Positions 42,684-51,533 of a stretch of 64,000 bases of DNA are shown here, piece after piece; within the stretch, counting starts at the first letter, position 1; each line of letters starts with the position of its first letter. The position numbers and the translations under genes were made by a program. A model generated the notes under the pieces. The model made no database searches, was not told where the DNA came from, and saw nothing but the letters and a program-made list of their open reading frames with translations. This DNA comes from Hyphomicrobiales bacterium (lineage in GTDB: Bacteria > Pseudomonadota > Alphaproteobacteria > Rhizobiales > Beijerinckiaceae). Location: assembly GCA_900470095.1 (NCBI GenBank), contig UBZM01000050.1, forward strand, positions 50,796-114,795, read 5' to 3'.

Positions 42684-42835
42684 CCGTTTCAGCGTCGAAG
42701 ATTTGAATGACACGCTGTTTTCGACGCTCGCCGAGGCCCGCAGCGCCGTCAGCTCATCGACCACATTCGGCCCTCGGCAACATGACGCCAACCGAGTTCG
42801 CCCAGAAATCCAGGCTGGAAAAACAGGCCGCATAA
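42684..42835 (+). pseudogene. C-terminal remnant of an IS3-family transposase (OrfB)
   Basis: Reads RFSVEDLNDTLFSTLAEARS, then after a frame break TPTEFAQKSRLEKQAA and a stop. This is the familiar C-terminal end of IS3-family OrfB ('..NE(T/A)LF.SLA.AR..L..W..DYN..RPHS.LG..TP.EFA..'), with the DYNxxRPH region shifted out of frame. It starts 14 bp after the membrane-protein gene. Confidence 0.7.
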
Positions 42836-42995
42836 GGCCGGACAAGAAACTCAGGACTCTTCCTTGATCTGGAGGAGAAGAGGGTCTCAGGGCGCTGGCG
42901 CACTGGAAGGCCGTGGCCGGCCTCACCGCCTAAGCCTCTCACCCGGCCAAATGCGCCTCTTTGCGCCCGCCGGACGTTGACGTGACAACGCCGTC

Positions 42996-43158
42996 GTGAA
43001 CCACAAGCGGCTCTTCCGGCTGTATCGCGAGGAGAAGTTGGCGGTGCGCCGGCGCGGCGGCCGCAAACGAGCCATCGGCGCAAGAGCGCCAATGCTGAGT
43101 CCGCTCGGGCCGAACGAGCGCTGGTCGCTCGACTTTGTCTCCTGCCAGTTCACCGATG
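42996..43158 (+). pseudogene. Internal remnant of an IS3-family transposase (IS407-like OrfB)
   Basis: Reads NHKRLFRLYREEKLAVRRRG followed by GRKRAIGARAPMLSPLGPNE, RWSLDFVSCQFTD. This corresponds to the segment before and including the first catalytic Asp region (WSLDFVxDxxxDG) of IS407/IS2-type OrfB. The catalytic core beyond it is missing. Homology ends near 43158. Confidence 0.75.
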
Positions 43159-43252
43159 ACCTCGATCATCGCACCAAATGTGCTCGATCGTCAGTTCGCC
43201 GCAACGCGGCCGAACAAGCGTTGGGTCGCCGAATTCACCTATGTCGGAAACA
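43159..43252 (+). pseudogene. Second IS3-type OrfB fragment, in another frame
   Basis: In a different frame the sequence reads APNVLDRQFAATRPNKRWVAEFTYVG, the equivalent region of a different IS3-family transposase (group with 'PN.LDR.F....PN..W.ADFTYI'). It is joined directly to the preceding IS407-like fragment. It ends in the last codons of the convergent outer-membrane-protein gene. Confidence 0.7.
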
Positions 43253-44066
43253 GGAACGTCAGCCCCACCCGCGGACCCCAGCCGCTCGGTCCGTTCTTCG
43301 GCGCAGTCGCCCAATAGCGTACGCCGCCGAAGAGACTCACCGGCTGCTCACCAAACTTCACAAGCTTCGAAACCTGGAAATTGATCGGCACCGACCATTG
43401 TTCGGCCTCCCAGTCATAGGTGCTCTCGGTATTGAGCGTGAACGTCCAGGCGTCCGATGTCCTGTAGGAGATGAAGGGCTGCACGTAGGTCGCGCTGATG
43501 TCGGACCTGTCTCCCTTGCCCGCAACGGACCAGATGTGGTTTGCAAGCGCGCCGACCGTCCATGGCCCTTCCTGCTTCAGAACGACGGCAGTCAGACCCA
43601 GCCCGAACTTGCCGCCTCCGAGCAGATCGTCGCTCGCCGTCGGAACGAGGAAGACGGGTCCTGCACCCCAGATGATCCCGCCAGCGGCCGGCTGCGTCGG
43701 GGAAACGAAGAAGCTCTGCGTGACGTCACCGAGGCCGAACTGGTTGCCGGAGGAGCCGGCAAGGTCATGCTGCCGGGTGACAGGAATGATTGTGCGGGAG
43801 ATGAGGTTCCAGTCGCCGTTCAATGCAAACGGGATGACGGGTTGGATGTCGAGCGTTTTCCGGTCGCCATGGTTGGGTCCGAAGCCCCGGTCGTAGTTGA
43901 ATTGGAAGGGCACGCTGATCAGCGATGACACGGGATTGCTGAGCTTTTTCGCCAGATCGGCATTCGCGTCCTGCGCCCGTGCGCCGCCGGTACCGGCCAG
44001 GCTAATTCCTAGACCAACGAATGCGACGGCTGAGAACACAGCCAGTTGGTCGATTCTCGACAGCAT
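43239..44066 (-). CDS. Outer-membrane transporter-like protein (MetA-pathway phenol-degradation family)
   Basis: A 275-residue exported protein. A signal peptide (FSAVAFVGLGISLAGTGGARA) precedes a beta-rich part with alternating hydrophobic residues: SVPFQFNYDRGFGP, NLISRTIIPVTRQ, GLGDVTQSFFVSP, WTVGALANHIWSVAG, ATYVQPFISYRTSD and the C-terminal strand GPRVGLTFLFPT. This matches the 'putative MetA-pathway of phenol degradation' family, probable beta-barrels for hydrophobic compounds. Start ATG 44066 follows GAGGAG at 7 bases. No catabolic genes are adjacent. The 3' end overlaps an IS3 remnant by 14 bp. Confidence 0.82.
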   Translation of the reverse strand: MLSRIDQLAVFSAVAFVGLGISLAGTGGARAQDANADLAKKLSNPVSSLISVPFQFNYDRGFGPNHGDRKTLDIQPVIPFALNGDWNLISRTIIPVTRQHDLAGSSGNQFGLGDVTQSFFVSPTQPAAGGIIWGAGPVFLVPTASDDLLGGGKFGLGLTAVVLKQEGPWTVGALANHIWSVAGKGDRSDISATYVQPFISYRTSDAWTFTLNTESTYDWEAEQWSVPINFQVSKLVKFGEQPVSLFGGVRYWATAPKNGPSGWGPRVGLTFLFPT

Positions 44067-44178
44067 GCAAAAGCTCCTCAATATGCAGTCTTAGAGGGCC
44101 ACCCTGCGGATGGCCGATCAGTTCAATGGCGATGAAAGGGACCCGCGCGGTGCGGCGGGGAGCCATGTGCGGTGACGC

Positions 44179-44346
44179 TCACCTGCACGTGATGGCTGAA
44201 GGGCATGCAAGCGCCGGCTGTGCGAATAGGAAGCCCTGGATCAGGCTCACGCCGAGCTGAGAGAGCAGCGAAAATTCGGCATCGGTCTCAACGCCTTCGG
44301 CGATGACTGTACACCCGATGGTCTGATAACGATCGATGAGGCTCTC
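44179..44346 (-). pseudogene. Remnant of an EAL-domain phosphodiesterase
   Basis: On the minus strand this reads SLIDRYQTIGCTVIAEGVET, then DAEFSLLSQLGVSLIQGFLF, AQPAL and a stop. It is the C-terminal end of an EAL c-di-GMP phosphodiesterase (the 'AEGVET...QGY.F..P' block). The upstream catalytic part with EAL and DDFG motifs is absent, and the frame meets a stop just upstream. Confidence 0.75.
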
Positions 44347-44634
44347 CGATCAAAGTGACCAACTCTGTTGGGGTCACTTGGTGCATAGGCAGGCGTCAGT
44401 CTTGCCATTTCGCGCCAATCGCGACCGGCTATTCTTCACCTTCGCCGGTCCCGAAACCCCCGAGATTCGGCCTAGAGCCAACGCCCAACGTCCGCTGCTG
44501 GGCCATGCGCCAATGTCTTCGAATGGCGCGAGGCCGTCTTCGCCGGGTCACTGCGGCCGTCCCTGACGCCATGTTCGGCCGTGCTGATCGCAGGTACGTT
44601 TCTCCCCATTGCAGCAAGCGGAAGGAGGCGAGCC
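44347..44634. other. Intergenic stretch before the YCII gene
   Basis: No gene is supported on either strand. Short open frames have no ribosome site. It contains the promoter of the YCII-domain gene, whose start has a strong GGAAGGAGG site. Confidence 0.35.
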
Positions 44635-44967
44635 ATGCCGAAGTTCCTGACGATCGGATATGGAGACCGAGAGGGGTACGATCGTACCGCAGTCGCCATT
44701 CGAGACGCCGCCCATGCCCATGATGCAAAATTGCAGAAGGACGGGGTATTGATGGGCATCGCGGGGCCACCGGTACAGGTGCGCAATCCCGATGCTGCCC
44801 AGATTGAAACGGCGAACGGTCCATTCATGAGATCCGCCTTGCCAGTGGCTGGATTTGCCATCGTCGAGGCTGCCGATCTCGCTGAAGCCATAAACATGGT
44901 GTCACGAACTCCCTGCGCTGTTGCACATGGTGTCGTCGAGGTGTGGCCGCTGGAGCAGCCGTCCTGA
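44635..44967 (+). CDS. YCII-related domain protein
   Basis: A 110-residue single-domain protein of the YCII/DGPF group. It opens MPKFLTIGYGDREGYDRTAV and shows ANGPFMRSALPVAGFAIVEA, ADLAEAINMVSRTPCAVAHG, VVEVWPL. The DGPF-like ANGPF phrase and the closing 'g.vEvwPl' are family marks. YCII proteins are small ferredoxin-like proteins of unknown activity, often near ECF sigma factors, which is not the case here. ATG 44635 follows GGAAGGAGG. Confidence 0.88.
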   Translation: MPKFLTIGYGDREGYDRTAVAIRDAAHAHDAKLQKDGVLMGIAGPPVQVRNPDAAQIETANGPFMRSALPVAGFAIVEAADLAEAINMVSRTPCAVAHGVVEVWPLEQPS

Positions 44968-45159
44968 GAACGCCACGATAACGACGGCAAAGGGGCAGGG
45001 GCGACGCCCGGCGCAGTTTCGGGGGATGCCCGCTCTGGATGGAGCGCCAACATGCGCAACGGGCGCTTTCCAAACAGAATTCGTGACGTAAGACTCGGGA
45101 ATCACGCTCGGGGATCAACGCCGGCGCCCCAGAAACAGCCGTCGGAAAAGAGCCGGGTC

Positions 45160-46803
45160 ATGGATGTGCAGAAGCCCGCGGCAGGCACTGGGCCGTTTGC
45201 GCCTCTCAACAACCTGACCTTTCGAGCCATCTGGCTCGCCGGGCTGATCTCGGGGTTGGGATGGCTCATCCAGACCATCGCAATGAGCTGGCTGATGGCA
45301 ACCATCACGCCGTCCAGCGTCATGGTTGCCTTGGTTCAGGCCGCGACGAACCTGCCCGCTTTCATTCTGTCGATTTTCGCCGGGGCCATCGTCGACAATT
45401 TCAACCGCCGCAAGGTGATGCTGGCGGCGCGGTCCTTGATGGCCGTGACCGCTGCTGCGCTGACGATCCTCGTCGCCTTTGGCATGATCAACCCCTGGAT
45501 CATCCTGTTTTTCAGCTTCCTCGCGGGGTGCGGCATCGCCTTCAACGACCCGGCCTGGCAGGCATCCGTGGGCGATATTGTCGATCGAAAGGATCTCGCC
45601 GCGGCCGTGACGCTGACATCCGTCGGGTTCAACACCGTGCGCAGCGTCGGGCCGGCTCTCGGGGGCATTATTCTCGCGTCCTTCGGCCCTTTGACGGCGT
45701 TTTGCCTGTACACCCTTGGCCATCTCGCGCCGCTGATCGTGGTCTGGCGATCCCGGTGGAAAGTCCCAACCTCGAGACTGCCACCCGAAGCGATGCTGAC
45801 GGCGATCTCCGACGGCATTCGCTTCACGTCGCTGTCCTCGGAGATCAAGACGGCGCTCGCCCGCGGCTTCCTGTTCGGGCTCGCGGGCATCGCCATTCTC
45901 GCACTGCTTCCGTTGGTGGTTCGTGATCAGCTGAAACAGGGAGCCGTTGCCTATGGCACCCTTATGGCCGGCTTCGGCGCAGGTGCGCTGCTGGCGGGCC
46001 TGACGTCGACGGCGCTCAGGCGAAAATTGTCGGACGAACAGCTCCTGAAGCTGGCTTGCGTGGCGTGCGCGACATGCACGCTCAGTCTTTCGCTGACGAA
46101 AACCCCGGCTGTCGCGGCTGTCGCGCTCATGCTCGGCGGCGCCGGATGGGTTCTGGGGTGGTCGGGCCTGAGCATCAGCGTACAATGGGCGAGCCCCCGT
46201 TGGGTCGTCGGCCGGACGATTTCGCTGTATTACGCCCTCACGTCACTCGGGCTCGCCGCCGGGAGCTGGCTTTGGGGGATGATCACCGAGAGCTATTCCT
46301 TGAGCTTTGCCCTGCAGGCCTCGACCGCAGCCTCTCTTGGCGTCGCCGTTCTCGGTCTGCTCCTGCCCATCCATCAGCGCAAGGATTCTGATGTTTCGAC
46401 GGCCGAGACCTTCGAGGCGCCCGCGATCAACCTCGATCTGAAGCCACGCAGCGGGCCGATTGCTGTCAGAATCGAGTATCAGATCGCCACCGATCAGGTT
46501 GAGAACTTTCTTGCCTTGATGCTGCAGCGCCGGCGTGCCCAGGGGCGCAACGGCGCCCGGAGATGGATTCTGACGCGGAATCTGCGCGATACCAAAATGT
46601 GGACCGAGTCGTTCCACACGCCCACCTGGCACGATTACCTGCGTTTCAATTACCGCCAGACCGCAGCCGATAGGGTGCTGAATGCCAGCCTCTTTGATCT
46701 GCATATGGGGCATGACGCGCCGGACGTGACCCTTTCGATCGAACGCCCGACCGCCACGCCTCGCAAAGCCGATGTCTTCCGGCCCGACACCCCACACACC
46801 TGA
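45160..46803 (+). CDS. MFS transporter, EntS-like (with C-terminal cytoplasmic domain)
   Basis: A 547-residue protein. The N-terminal ~415 residues carry about twelve hydrophobic segments in the MFS_3/EntS style: LTFRAIWLAGLISGLGWLIQ, AGAIVDNFNRRKVMLAARSL (motif A) and FLAGCGIAFNDPAWQASVGD. The C-terminal ~120 residues (RSGPIAVRIEYQIATDQVEN, FHTPTWHDYLRFNYRQTAAD) form a soluble antibiotic-biosynthesis-monooxygenase-like ferredoxin fold, as seen in several Hyphomicrobiales homologues. An efflux role for small molecules or siderophores is likely. Start ATG 45160 follows GGAAAAGAG. Confidence 0.9.
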   Translation: MDVQKPAAGTGPFAPLNNLTFRAIWLAGLISGLGWLIQTIAMSWLMATITPSSVMVALVQAATNLPAFILSIFAGAIVDNFNRRKVMLAARSLMAVTAAALTILVAFGMINPWIILFFSFLAGCGIAFNDPAWQASVGDIVDRKDLAAAVTLTSVGFNTVRSVGPALGGIILASFGPLTAFCLYTLGHLAPLIVVWRSRWKVPTSRLPPEAMLTAISDGIRFTSLSSEIKTALARGFLFGLAGIAILALLPLVVRDQLKQGAVAYGTLMAGFGAGALLAGLTSTALRRKLSDEQLLKLACVACATCTLSLSLTKTPAVAAVALMLGGAGWVLGWSGLSISVQWASPRWVVGRTISLYYALTSLGLAAGSWLWGMITESYSLSFALQASTAASLGVAVLGLLLPIHQRKDSDVSTAETFEAPAINLDLKPRSGPIAVRIEYQIATDQVENFLALMLQRRRAQGRNGARRWILTRNLRDTKMWTESFHTPTWHDYLRFNYRQTAADRVLNASLFDLHMGHDAPDVTLSIERPTATPRKADVFRPDTPHT

Positions 46804-47107
46804 ACGTCGCCTTGGTCATTCCTCGAAATCACTGGGTGCTATCTCGGTCTTGTCGCCGACGACGCCCCGATCCTCTCCGAGCAGACCGATCTGACAGTCG
46901 ATCGGCGCGGCGAGCAACCGTCGCGCTTCCATAGACCCGCAATCGCGAATTTCGGAGGGCACAAGCAAACGTCGATCAGTCTGCAACAATTGCCGATTCT
47001 TCTGAGTAAAATTCGGCCTTTCTGCCGTTCGCCTTGTAGTAGCCTCTCGAAGGCTGGGGCTGTCGATATCCGGCGATTGCGGATGACGGCGGCCTTCACC
47101 AGCCTCT
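46804..47107. other. Intergenic stretch, no gene seen
   Basis: About 300 bp between the MFS exporter and the amidohydrolase gene. Weak open frames only. Part of it is more A/T-rich (46960-47040) and may hold the promoter of the amidohydrolase gene. Confidence 0.35.
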
Positions 47108-48550
47108 ATGGCGCGAATGCAATCTCGGGAGAAGGCTGTGCAGAATACCGATAAGATTTGGACGATCGTCGATTCAAAGCAGGCGGACTACATCGAGTTG
47201 AGCGACCGCGTCTTTGAAATGCCCGAGCTCAACTACCGCGAGGTCAAGTCGGCTGCGGCCCACGCCGAGCAGCTTCGGCGCGAGGGATTTCGCGTGGAGA
47301 CGAGCATCGCCGGATTGCCGACCGCCGTCATGGGCGAGGCGGGAGAAGACGGCCCGGTGATCGCCATCCTCGGCGAGTACGACGCGCTGCCTGAGCTCTC
47401 GCAAGCCCCCGGCGTGTCCGAGCATCAACCGCTTTCGAACCAGCCGGCCGGCCATGGCTGCGGCCATAACCTGCTGGGGGCCGGCGCCATGCTGGCGGCT
47501 GCGGCGGTCAAGGATTTCCTCGCCGAGCGTGGGCTCAAGGGCCGCGTCCGCTACTATGGCTGCCCGGCGGAAGAAGGTGGGGCAGGCAAAGCGTTCATGG
47601 TCAAGGAGGGCGCCTTCAAGGACGTCGACATCGCGATTTCGTGGCATCCGGCGGATTTTGCGGCGGTGACGGCAGCCATATCCCTGGCTAACACGACGAT
47701 CGACTTCGAGTTTTCCGGGCGCGCCAGCCATGCCGCCGCTTCTCCGCATCTCGGCCGTTCCGCGCTCGACGCCGCCGAGTTGATGAATGTTGGCGTCAAC
47801 TACATGCGCGAGCACATGCCGAGCGATGCGCGCATCCACTACGCGTATCTCGATGCAGGCGGCATCGCGCCGAACGTTGTCCAAGCCAAGGCCAAGCTCC
47901 GATATGTCGTGCGGGCGACGATGGTCTCCGAGGTCCATGAACTCCTCGCCCGGGTCCGGAAAATCGCCGAAGGAGCGGCCCTTATGACGGAGACCACGGT
48001 CACCAGCGAAGTCGTCAGCGCGATGAGCAGCTTGCTGGCGAACGCGCCCCTGGAGGACGCCATGCAGCGCAATTTCGATCGGCTTGGTCCGCCTCCGTTC
48101 GATGCAGACGACGTCGCCTTCGCCAGGCGCATGCAGAAGAGCGTGACACCCGCGCATATCGAAAGCGCATTTCGCCGCTCGGGATTGCCGGTGACGGATT
48201 TTCCCCTGTGCAACGCGATCGCACCCAAGGAGGTGCCGGGGCCGCGTATGATGGGCTCGACCGATGTCGGTGACGTCTCCTGGGCCGTGCCGACGGTACA
48301 GGCGCGGGGCGCGACGTATACGATCGGCACGCCGGGGCACTCCTGGCAGTTGACGGCCCATGGTCAATCGCCGCTGGCGCACAAGGGCATGGTTCACGTT
48401 GCGAAGATCATGGCGGGCGTAGCTGCGGACGTGCTCGTCGAACCGGGGTTGCTGGAAAAGGCCAAGGCCGACTTCGAGGAGCGCCTTGTCCGGACGCCCT
48501 ATAAGGCGCTCCTGCCAGACGACGCCAAGCCGCCTTTCCACATGTTCTGA
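47108..48550 (+). CDS. M20-family amidohydrolase, AbgB-like
   Basis: A 480-residue protein, the size of E. coli AbgB (481), a subunit of p-aminobenzoyl-glutamate hydrolase. Family marks include ILGEYDALPELSQAPG, GHGCGHNLLGAGAMLAAAAV, YYGCPAEEGGAGKAFMVKEG, AISWHPADFAA, ASHAAASPHLGRSALDAAEL and SGGIAPNVVQ-like DAGGIAPNVVQAKAKL. The metal ligands (His and Cys in GHGCGH, the EE pair, His in WHP) are present. The start is uncertain: ATG 47108 is used, but GTG 47138 has a GGAGAAGG site very close by. AbgA and the AbgT transporter are not next to it. The substrate may be another N-acyl amino acid. Confidence 0.9.
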   Translation: MARMQSREKAVQNTDKIWTIVDSKQADYIELSDRVFEMPELNYREVKSAAAHAEQLRREGFRVETSIAGLPTAVMGEAGEDGPVIAILGEYDALPELSQAPGVSEHQPLSNQPAGHGCGHNLLGAGAMLAAAAVKDFLAERGLKGRVRYYGCPAEEGGAGKAFMVKEGAFKDVDIAISWHPADFAAVTAAISLANTTIDFEFSGRASHAAASPHLGRSALDAAELMNVGVNYMREHMPSDARIHYAYLDAGGIAPNVVQAKAKLRYVVRATMVSEVHELLARVRKIAEGAALMTETTVTSEVVSAMSSLLANAPLEDAMQRNFDRLGPPPFDADDVAFARRMQKSVTPAHIESAFRRSGLPVTDFPLCNAIAPKEVPGPRMMGSTDVGDVSWAVPTVQARGATYTIGTPGHSWQLTAHGQSPLAHKGMVHVAKIMAGVAADVLVEPGLLEKAKADFEERLVRTPYKALLPDDAKPPFHMF

Positions 48551-48559
48551 CGAATGGAC

Positions 48560-48596
48560 GGCCATGGCCCGGCCGACGAATGGTCGGGCCATGGCC
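48560..48596 (+). terminator. Strong hairpin after the AbgB-like gene
   Basis: GGCCATGGCCCG at 48560-48571 pairs with CGGGCCATGGCC at 48585-48596, extended by three inner pairs, for a ~15-bp stem. It lies 10 bp after the stop codon. Each arm is itself palindromic (GGCCATGGCC). No T-run. Confidence 0.6.
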
Positions 48597-48816
48597 ACGA
48601 GCTCGCGCTCGCTCGCCGAGCCTCCTAAGCCCCACGATCGCCTGTGCCGCAACGGCATTCTCGAGGTCCGCTTGCGGACAGGAGGGCAAAGTCCGCTTCC
48701 GGCGCCGAGCGCCCGGATGGGCTCGGCGCCGATCCATCCCTGCGGTCAAATCCGTCGCCATCACTGCTATAGTGGGCGCGAATGCGGGAGATGTCCCGGC
48801 AGAGCAGGAGCAGAAT

Positions 48817-48996
48817 GTGACCGAGCGATTTGAACGGCATCGCCAACCCTGGACACATGAGGAACTTGAGAAGCTCAAGTTGCTCGCCAAGAAGGGCATG
48901 GCACTGAAGGCGATTTCGAAAGCGATGACCCGCAGCGAGGAATCCATCAAGGACCGCGCCAAACTCGATGGTATCGGGATCGCCAAGCTCCGTTAG
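48817..48996 (+). CDS. Small SANT/Myb-like HTH protein (59 aa)
   Basis: A 59-residue basic protein with the pattern QPWTHEELEKLKLLAKKGMA, LKAISKAMTRSEESIKDRAK. This is the W-x(5)E-x(2)-L-x(3)-K-x-G-x(4)-I-x(3)-hR-S-x-E-x-h-pattern of small SANT/Myb-like proteins common in Hyphomicrobiales and relatives. It could bind DNA. The start is GTG 48817 with GCAGGAG at 6 bases; no earlier codon has a good site. It is too small to have been favoured by length alone, but the sequence pattern is convincing. Confidence 0.7.
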   Translation: MTERFERHRQPWTHEELEKLKLLAKKGMALKAISKAMTRSEESIKDRAKLDGIGIAKLR

Positions 48997-49087
48997 CCGA
49001 GCTGACGACCGGGGTGAGTGGTTTGCCGATATTGTCATCCACTGGCTCGATCCATTTTCGGACCGTCGGATGCCTGAGGAGGGCTGA

Positions 49088-49390
49088 TTGAAGAGCACGG
49101 GGTTCTACGTGTGGATGACCGTCTTCGCCGTGGTCGTCGGCGTTCTGGTTTGGAGCCTCAGCCCCGGCCCTTCGGAATACCCATCGATCGGAGGGGGCGG
49201 TTATGACCTCTCCGGCCCAGTCTACACCCTGGTGCTTCTGGCATTCACGGGCCTCTGGACGCTTGCAACACTGCTGGCCGGATTGAACCACAGCGAGGCA
49301 CGGGCCCGTCGTCGCGCGTTCATCCTGGCGGTCATCGGCCTCATCACCTTCTCGCTGTCGATCATGATCTGGGGCAACAACCTGAGTTAG
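49088..49390 (+). CDS. Small membrane protein (100 aa, three TM segments)
   Basis: A 100-residue hydrophobic protein: segments YVWMTVFAVVVGVLVWSL, LSGPVYTLVLLAFTGLWTL and RAFILAVIGLITFSLSIMIW, with a basic loop SEARARRRAF between the second and third. It starts at TTG 49088, four bases after GGAGGG. No family is recognised. It follows the small HTH gene by ~90 bp. Confidence 0.65.
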   Translation: MKSTGFYVWMTVFAVVVGVLVWSLSPGPSEYPSIGGGGYDLSGPVYTLVLLAFTGLWTLATLLAGLNHSEARARRRAFILAVIGLITFSLSIMIWGNNLS

Positions 49391-50132
49391 CGGGCACGGG
49401 GGGCGTGACGCTGGAAATCGGCTATTCGCGACGCGCAGGTCGATCGCCGATCCCATCGGTGTGCCTCTCTCCGGTCGAACGACAGTCGCTGGTCCGATTC
49501 GCCATTGGGGTTGGCGCGAACAGCTCTGCCTGGCGCGGAACAGCGGTGGGTGGGCGCAAGGCGCGCTCGCAGGTGGACAACCACGCCTCGGCCGCACGTG
49601 CTGGATCGGCCGGCTTTCGGCGTTGCGGCAGATGGACGGCGGAAACGCCGAGCTAGCGGACAGAAGCTGTGTTGGATCGCGCTGGCAATCGCCAAGCCGG
49701 GGCGCCAGTAGCAGGCCTCGCCGATGTCGGCTGAGGGTGGATTGCTGACGTTCGCTCGGATCTCCTTTGACCGGCCGCCGCGCGCCAGGAGCGGAACTTG
49801 GCGTAGCTCCCGGAGTCGGGCGTTCGGGTGCCGGCGTCTAGCGTCGCGAGCTCGCAGCTCCGGCCACCTCTCACCTACGATCCTGACCAGCAGCACGCGG
49901 GTTGAAGCTCGATCCACCGGAATCCGGATCGGGCTCTGCGCATGCTGTTGCTCTTTCTTGTCTATGCCAAGGTACAGGTCAGTCTGGCGATCTATCGAGA
50001 GCAGAGGTCGGAGGGGCCAGTAGAGATCCAAGCGCTCAACGCGAACAATTTCCCTCGCTCCTGCTCTGTCACCCCGCTCCGAGATCATCGCGAGTGCTCG
50101 GTGGTGAGCGCACTTCTGGCGAGAGGTAATTG
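49391..50132. other. 740-bp stretch without a supported gene
   Basis: Several open frames cross this region (for instance on the minus strand from 50088), but their predicted sequences are Arg/Ser/Pro-rich without motifs and lack ribosome sites. I see no repeat or palindrome. It may be decayed accessory DNA. Confidence 0.35.
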
Positions 50133-50645
50133 ATGAAAGCGCTCTTGACGTGCGAGGCGATGCTCCCTCGAAGCGGCGCTGCTGCCGCGGCGGTCGTCAT
50201 CATGGTGGCGTTCAACGGCATATTTCTGAACGCGAACGGCCTTTTCATGCTGATCGCGCCACTGGCTTGGTACGAAATGGTCCCGGGTGTGACTGATACC
50301 GGCTTCTTCAACCAGCACTTCATTCGCGACATCGGGATGATTCAGATGTTTCTCGGCGTGGCGTTCGGCCTCGGCCTGTTCGTGCCGGAGCGTCGCGTTG
50401 GACTATGGGCAGCCGCGACATCTTGGCTTTGCGCGCATGCGCTCTTCCATTTTTGGGAGGTTGCCGTCGGAATCTGCTCGCCTGCCGTCATTCCGCGGGA
50501 CTTTCCGGCGGTGACGCTGCCGGCGCTTCTCGGACTGGCGCTGACCCTCTTGGCGCTGCGCAATCCCCGACAGGCAAGTCAACGACCGGCCGCGGCCTCA
50601 GAGCCGCTTGACTGCGCCTCTTCCTGTGTTCGACGTCGGTCTTGA
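50133..50645 (+). CDS. Small polytopic membrane protein (170 aa)
   Basis: Four hydrophobic segments: AAAAVVIMVAFNGIFL, IGMIQMFLGVAFGLGLFV, VGLWAAATSWLCAHALFHFW and AVTLPALLGLALTLLALR. The loop LAWYEMVPGVTDTGFFNQHF with IRDIG is a pattern I associate with uncharacterised alphaproteobacterial membrane proteins. ATG 50133 follows AGAGG at 8 bases (TTG 50130 overlaps). Function unknown. It lies 105 bp upstream of an exported hydrolase. Confidence 0.7.
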   Translation: MKALLTCEAMLPRSGAAAAAVVIMVAFNGIFLNANGLFMLIAPLAWYEMVPGVTDTGFFNQHFIRDIGMIQMFLGVAFGLGLFVPERRVGLWAAATSWLCAHALFHFWEVAVGICSPAVIPRDFPAVTLPALLGLALTLLALRNPRQASQRPAAASEPLDCASSCVRRRS

Positions 50646-50750
50646 TCACCTAGAAATCTGGATTGATTGGCGAATTCGTTGGCCAAGCAGCCCGAGGCCC
50701 GAGCTTGGCGCAGGCTGCTCCGAACCTATCGACAAACCCGGAGAACGCAT

Positions 50751-51533
50751 ATGAAACCGAGTGTCTTCGCTCTGGCGGCAGCCGCCGTGCTGCTCAATTC
50801 GGCCATGCGACCAGCGCAAGCAGCGCCCCGTGCCAAGCCGGTCATCATTCTGGTGCACGGAGCCTTCGCCGAATCCGCGAGCTGGAACGCGGTGATCGCC
50901 CGGCTCAACAAGGCGGGCTATGAGACGGTCGCGGCTGCCAATCCCCTGCGCAGCGTGAAGGGAGACGCGGCGGAAGTCGCGACGGTAATTCGATCCATCT
51001 CCGGCCCGGTTGTTCTCGTCGGCCATTCCTATGGCGGTCCGGTGATAACAGAGGCTGCGAACGGGCAGGCGAATGTGAAGGCGCTCGTCTATGTGGCTGC
51101 GTTCGCGCCGGAGATGGGGGAAACCAGCCTGTCGCTTTCGGGCAAGTTTCCGGGAAGCACGTTGGGAGGTGCTATCCGCGCGGTCGCGACGCAGAACGGT
51201 GGGCGCGATCTCTATATCAAGCCGGAGAAATTCCGGATGCAGTTCGCAGCCGACGTTCCGAAAGGCCAGGCTGCGTTGATGGCTGCCACGCAACGCCCCG
51301 TTGCCGAAGCAGCCCTGGCCGAGCCGTCCGGGGTGTCTTCGTGGAAGTCGCTGCCGTCGTACATGATCTATGGAACCGGCGATCGGAACATTCCGCCGGC
51401 TGCGATGGATTTCATGGCGCAGCGTGCGCGGGTGGTGAAGACCGTCGCCATCAACGGCGCGTCGCACGCCTTGATGATTTCGCACCCCGCAGAGGTTGTA
51501 TCCATGATCGAGATGGCTGCGTCGTCACGATAG
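50751..51533 (+). CDS. Exported alpha/beta hydrolase
   Basis: A 260-residue hydrolase with a signal peptide (SVFALAAAAVLLNSAMRPAQA) and a complete triad environment: oxyanion HGAFAESASW, nucleophile GHSYGG (Ser93), acid in GDRNIPPAAM and His in NGASHALMIS. The phrase 'ILVHGAFAESASWNAVIARL' is typical of the esterase/salicylate-esterase-like group often annotated simply as alpha/beta hydrolase in soil bacteria. ATG 50751 follows GGAGAA. Substrate unknown. Confidence 0.9.
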   Translation: MKPSVFALAAAAVLLNSAMRPAQAAPRAKPVIILVHGAFAESASWNAVIARLNKAGYETVAAANPLRSVKGDAAEVATVIRSISGPVVLVGHSYGGPVITEAANGQANVKALVYVAAFAPEMGETSLSLSGKFPGSTLGGAIRAVATQNGGRDLYIKPEKFRMQFAADVPKGQAALMAATQRPVAEAALAEPSGVSSWKSLPSYMIYGTGDRNIPPAAMDFMAQRARVVKTVAINGASHALMISHPAEVVSMIEMAASSR

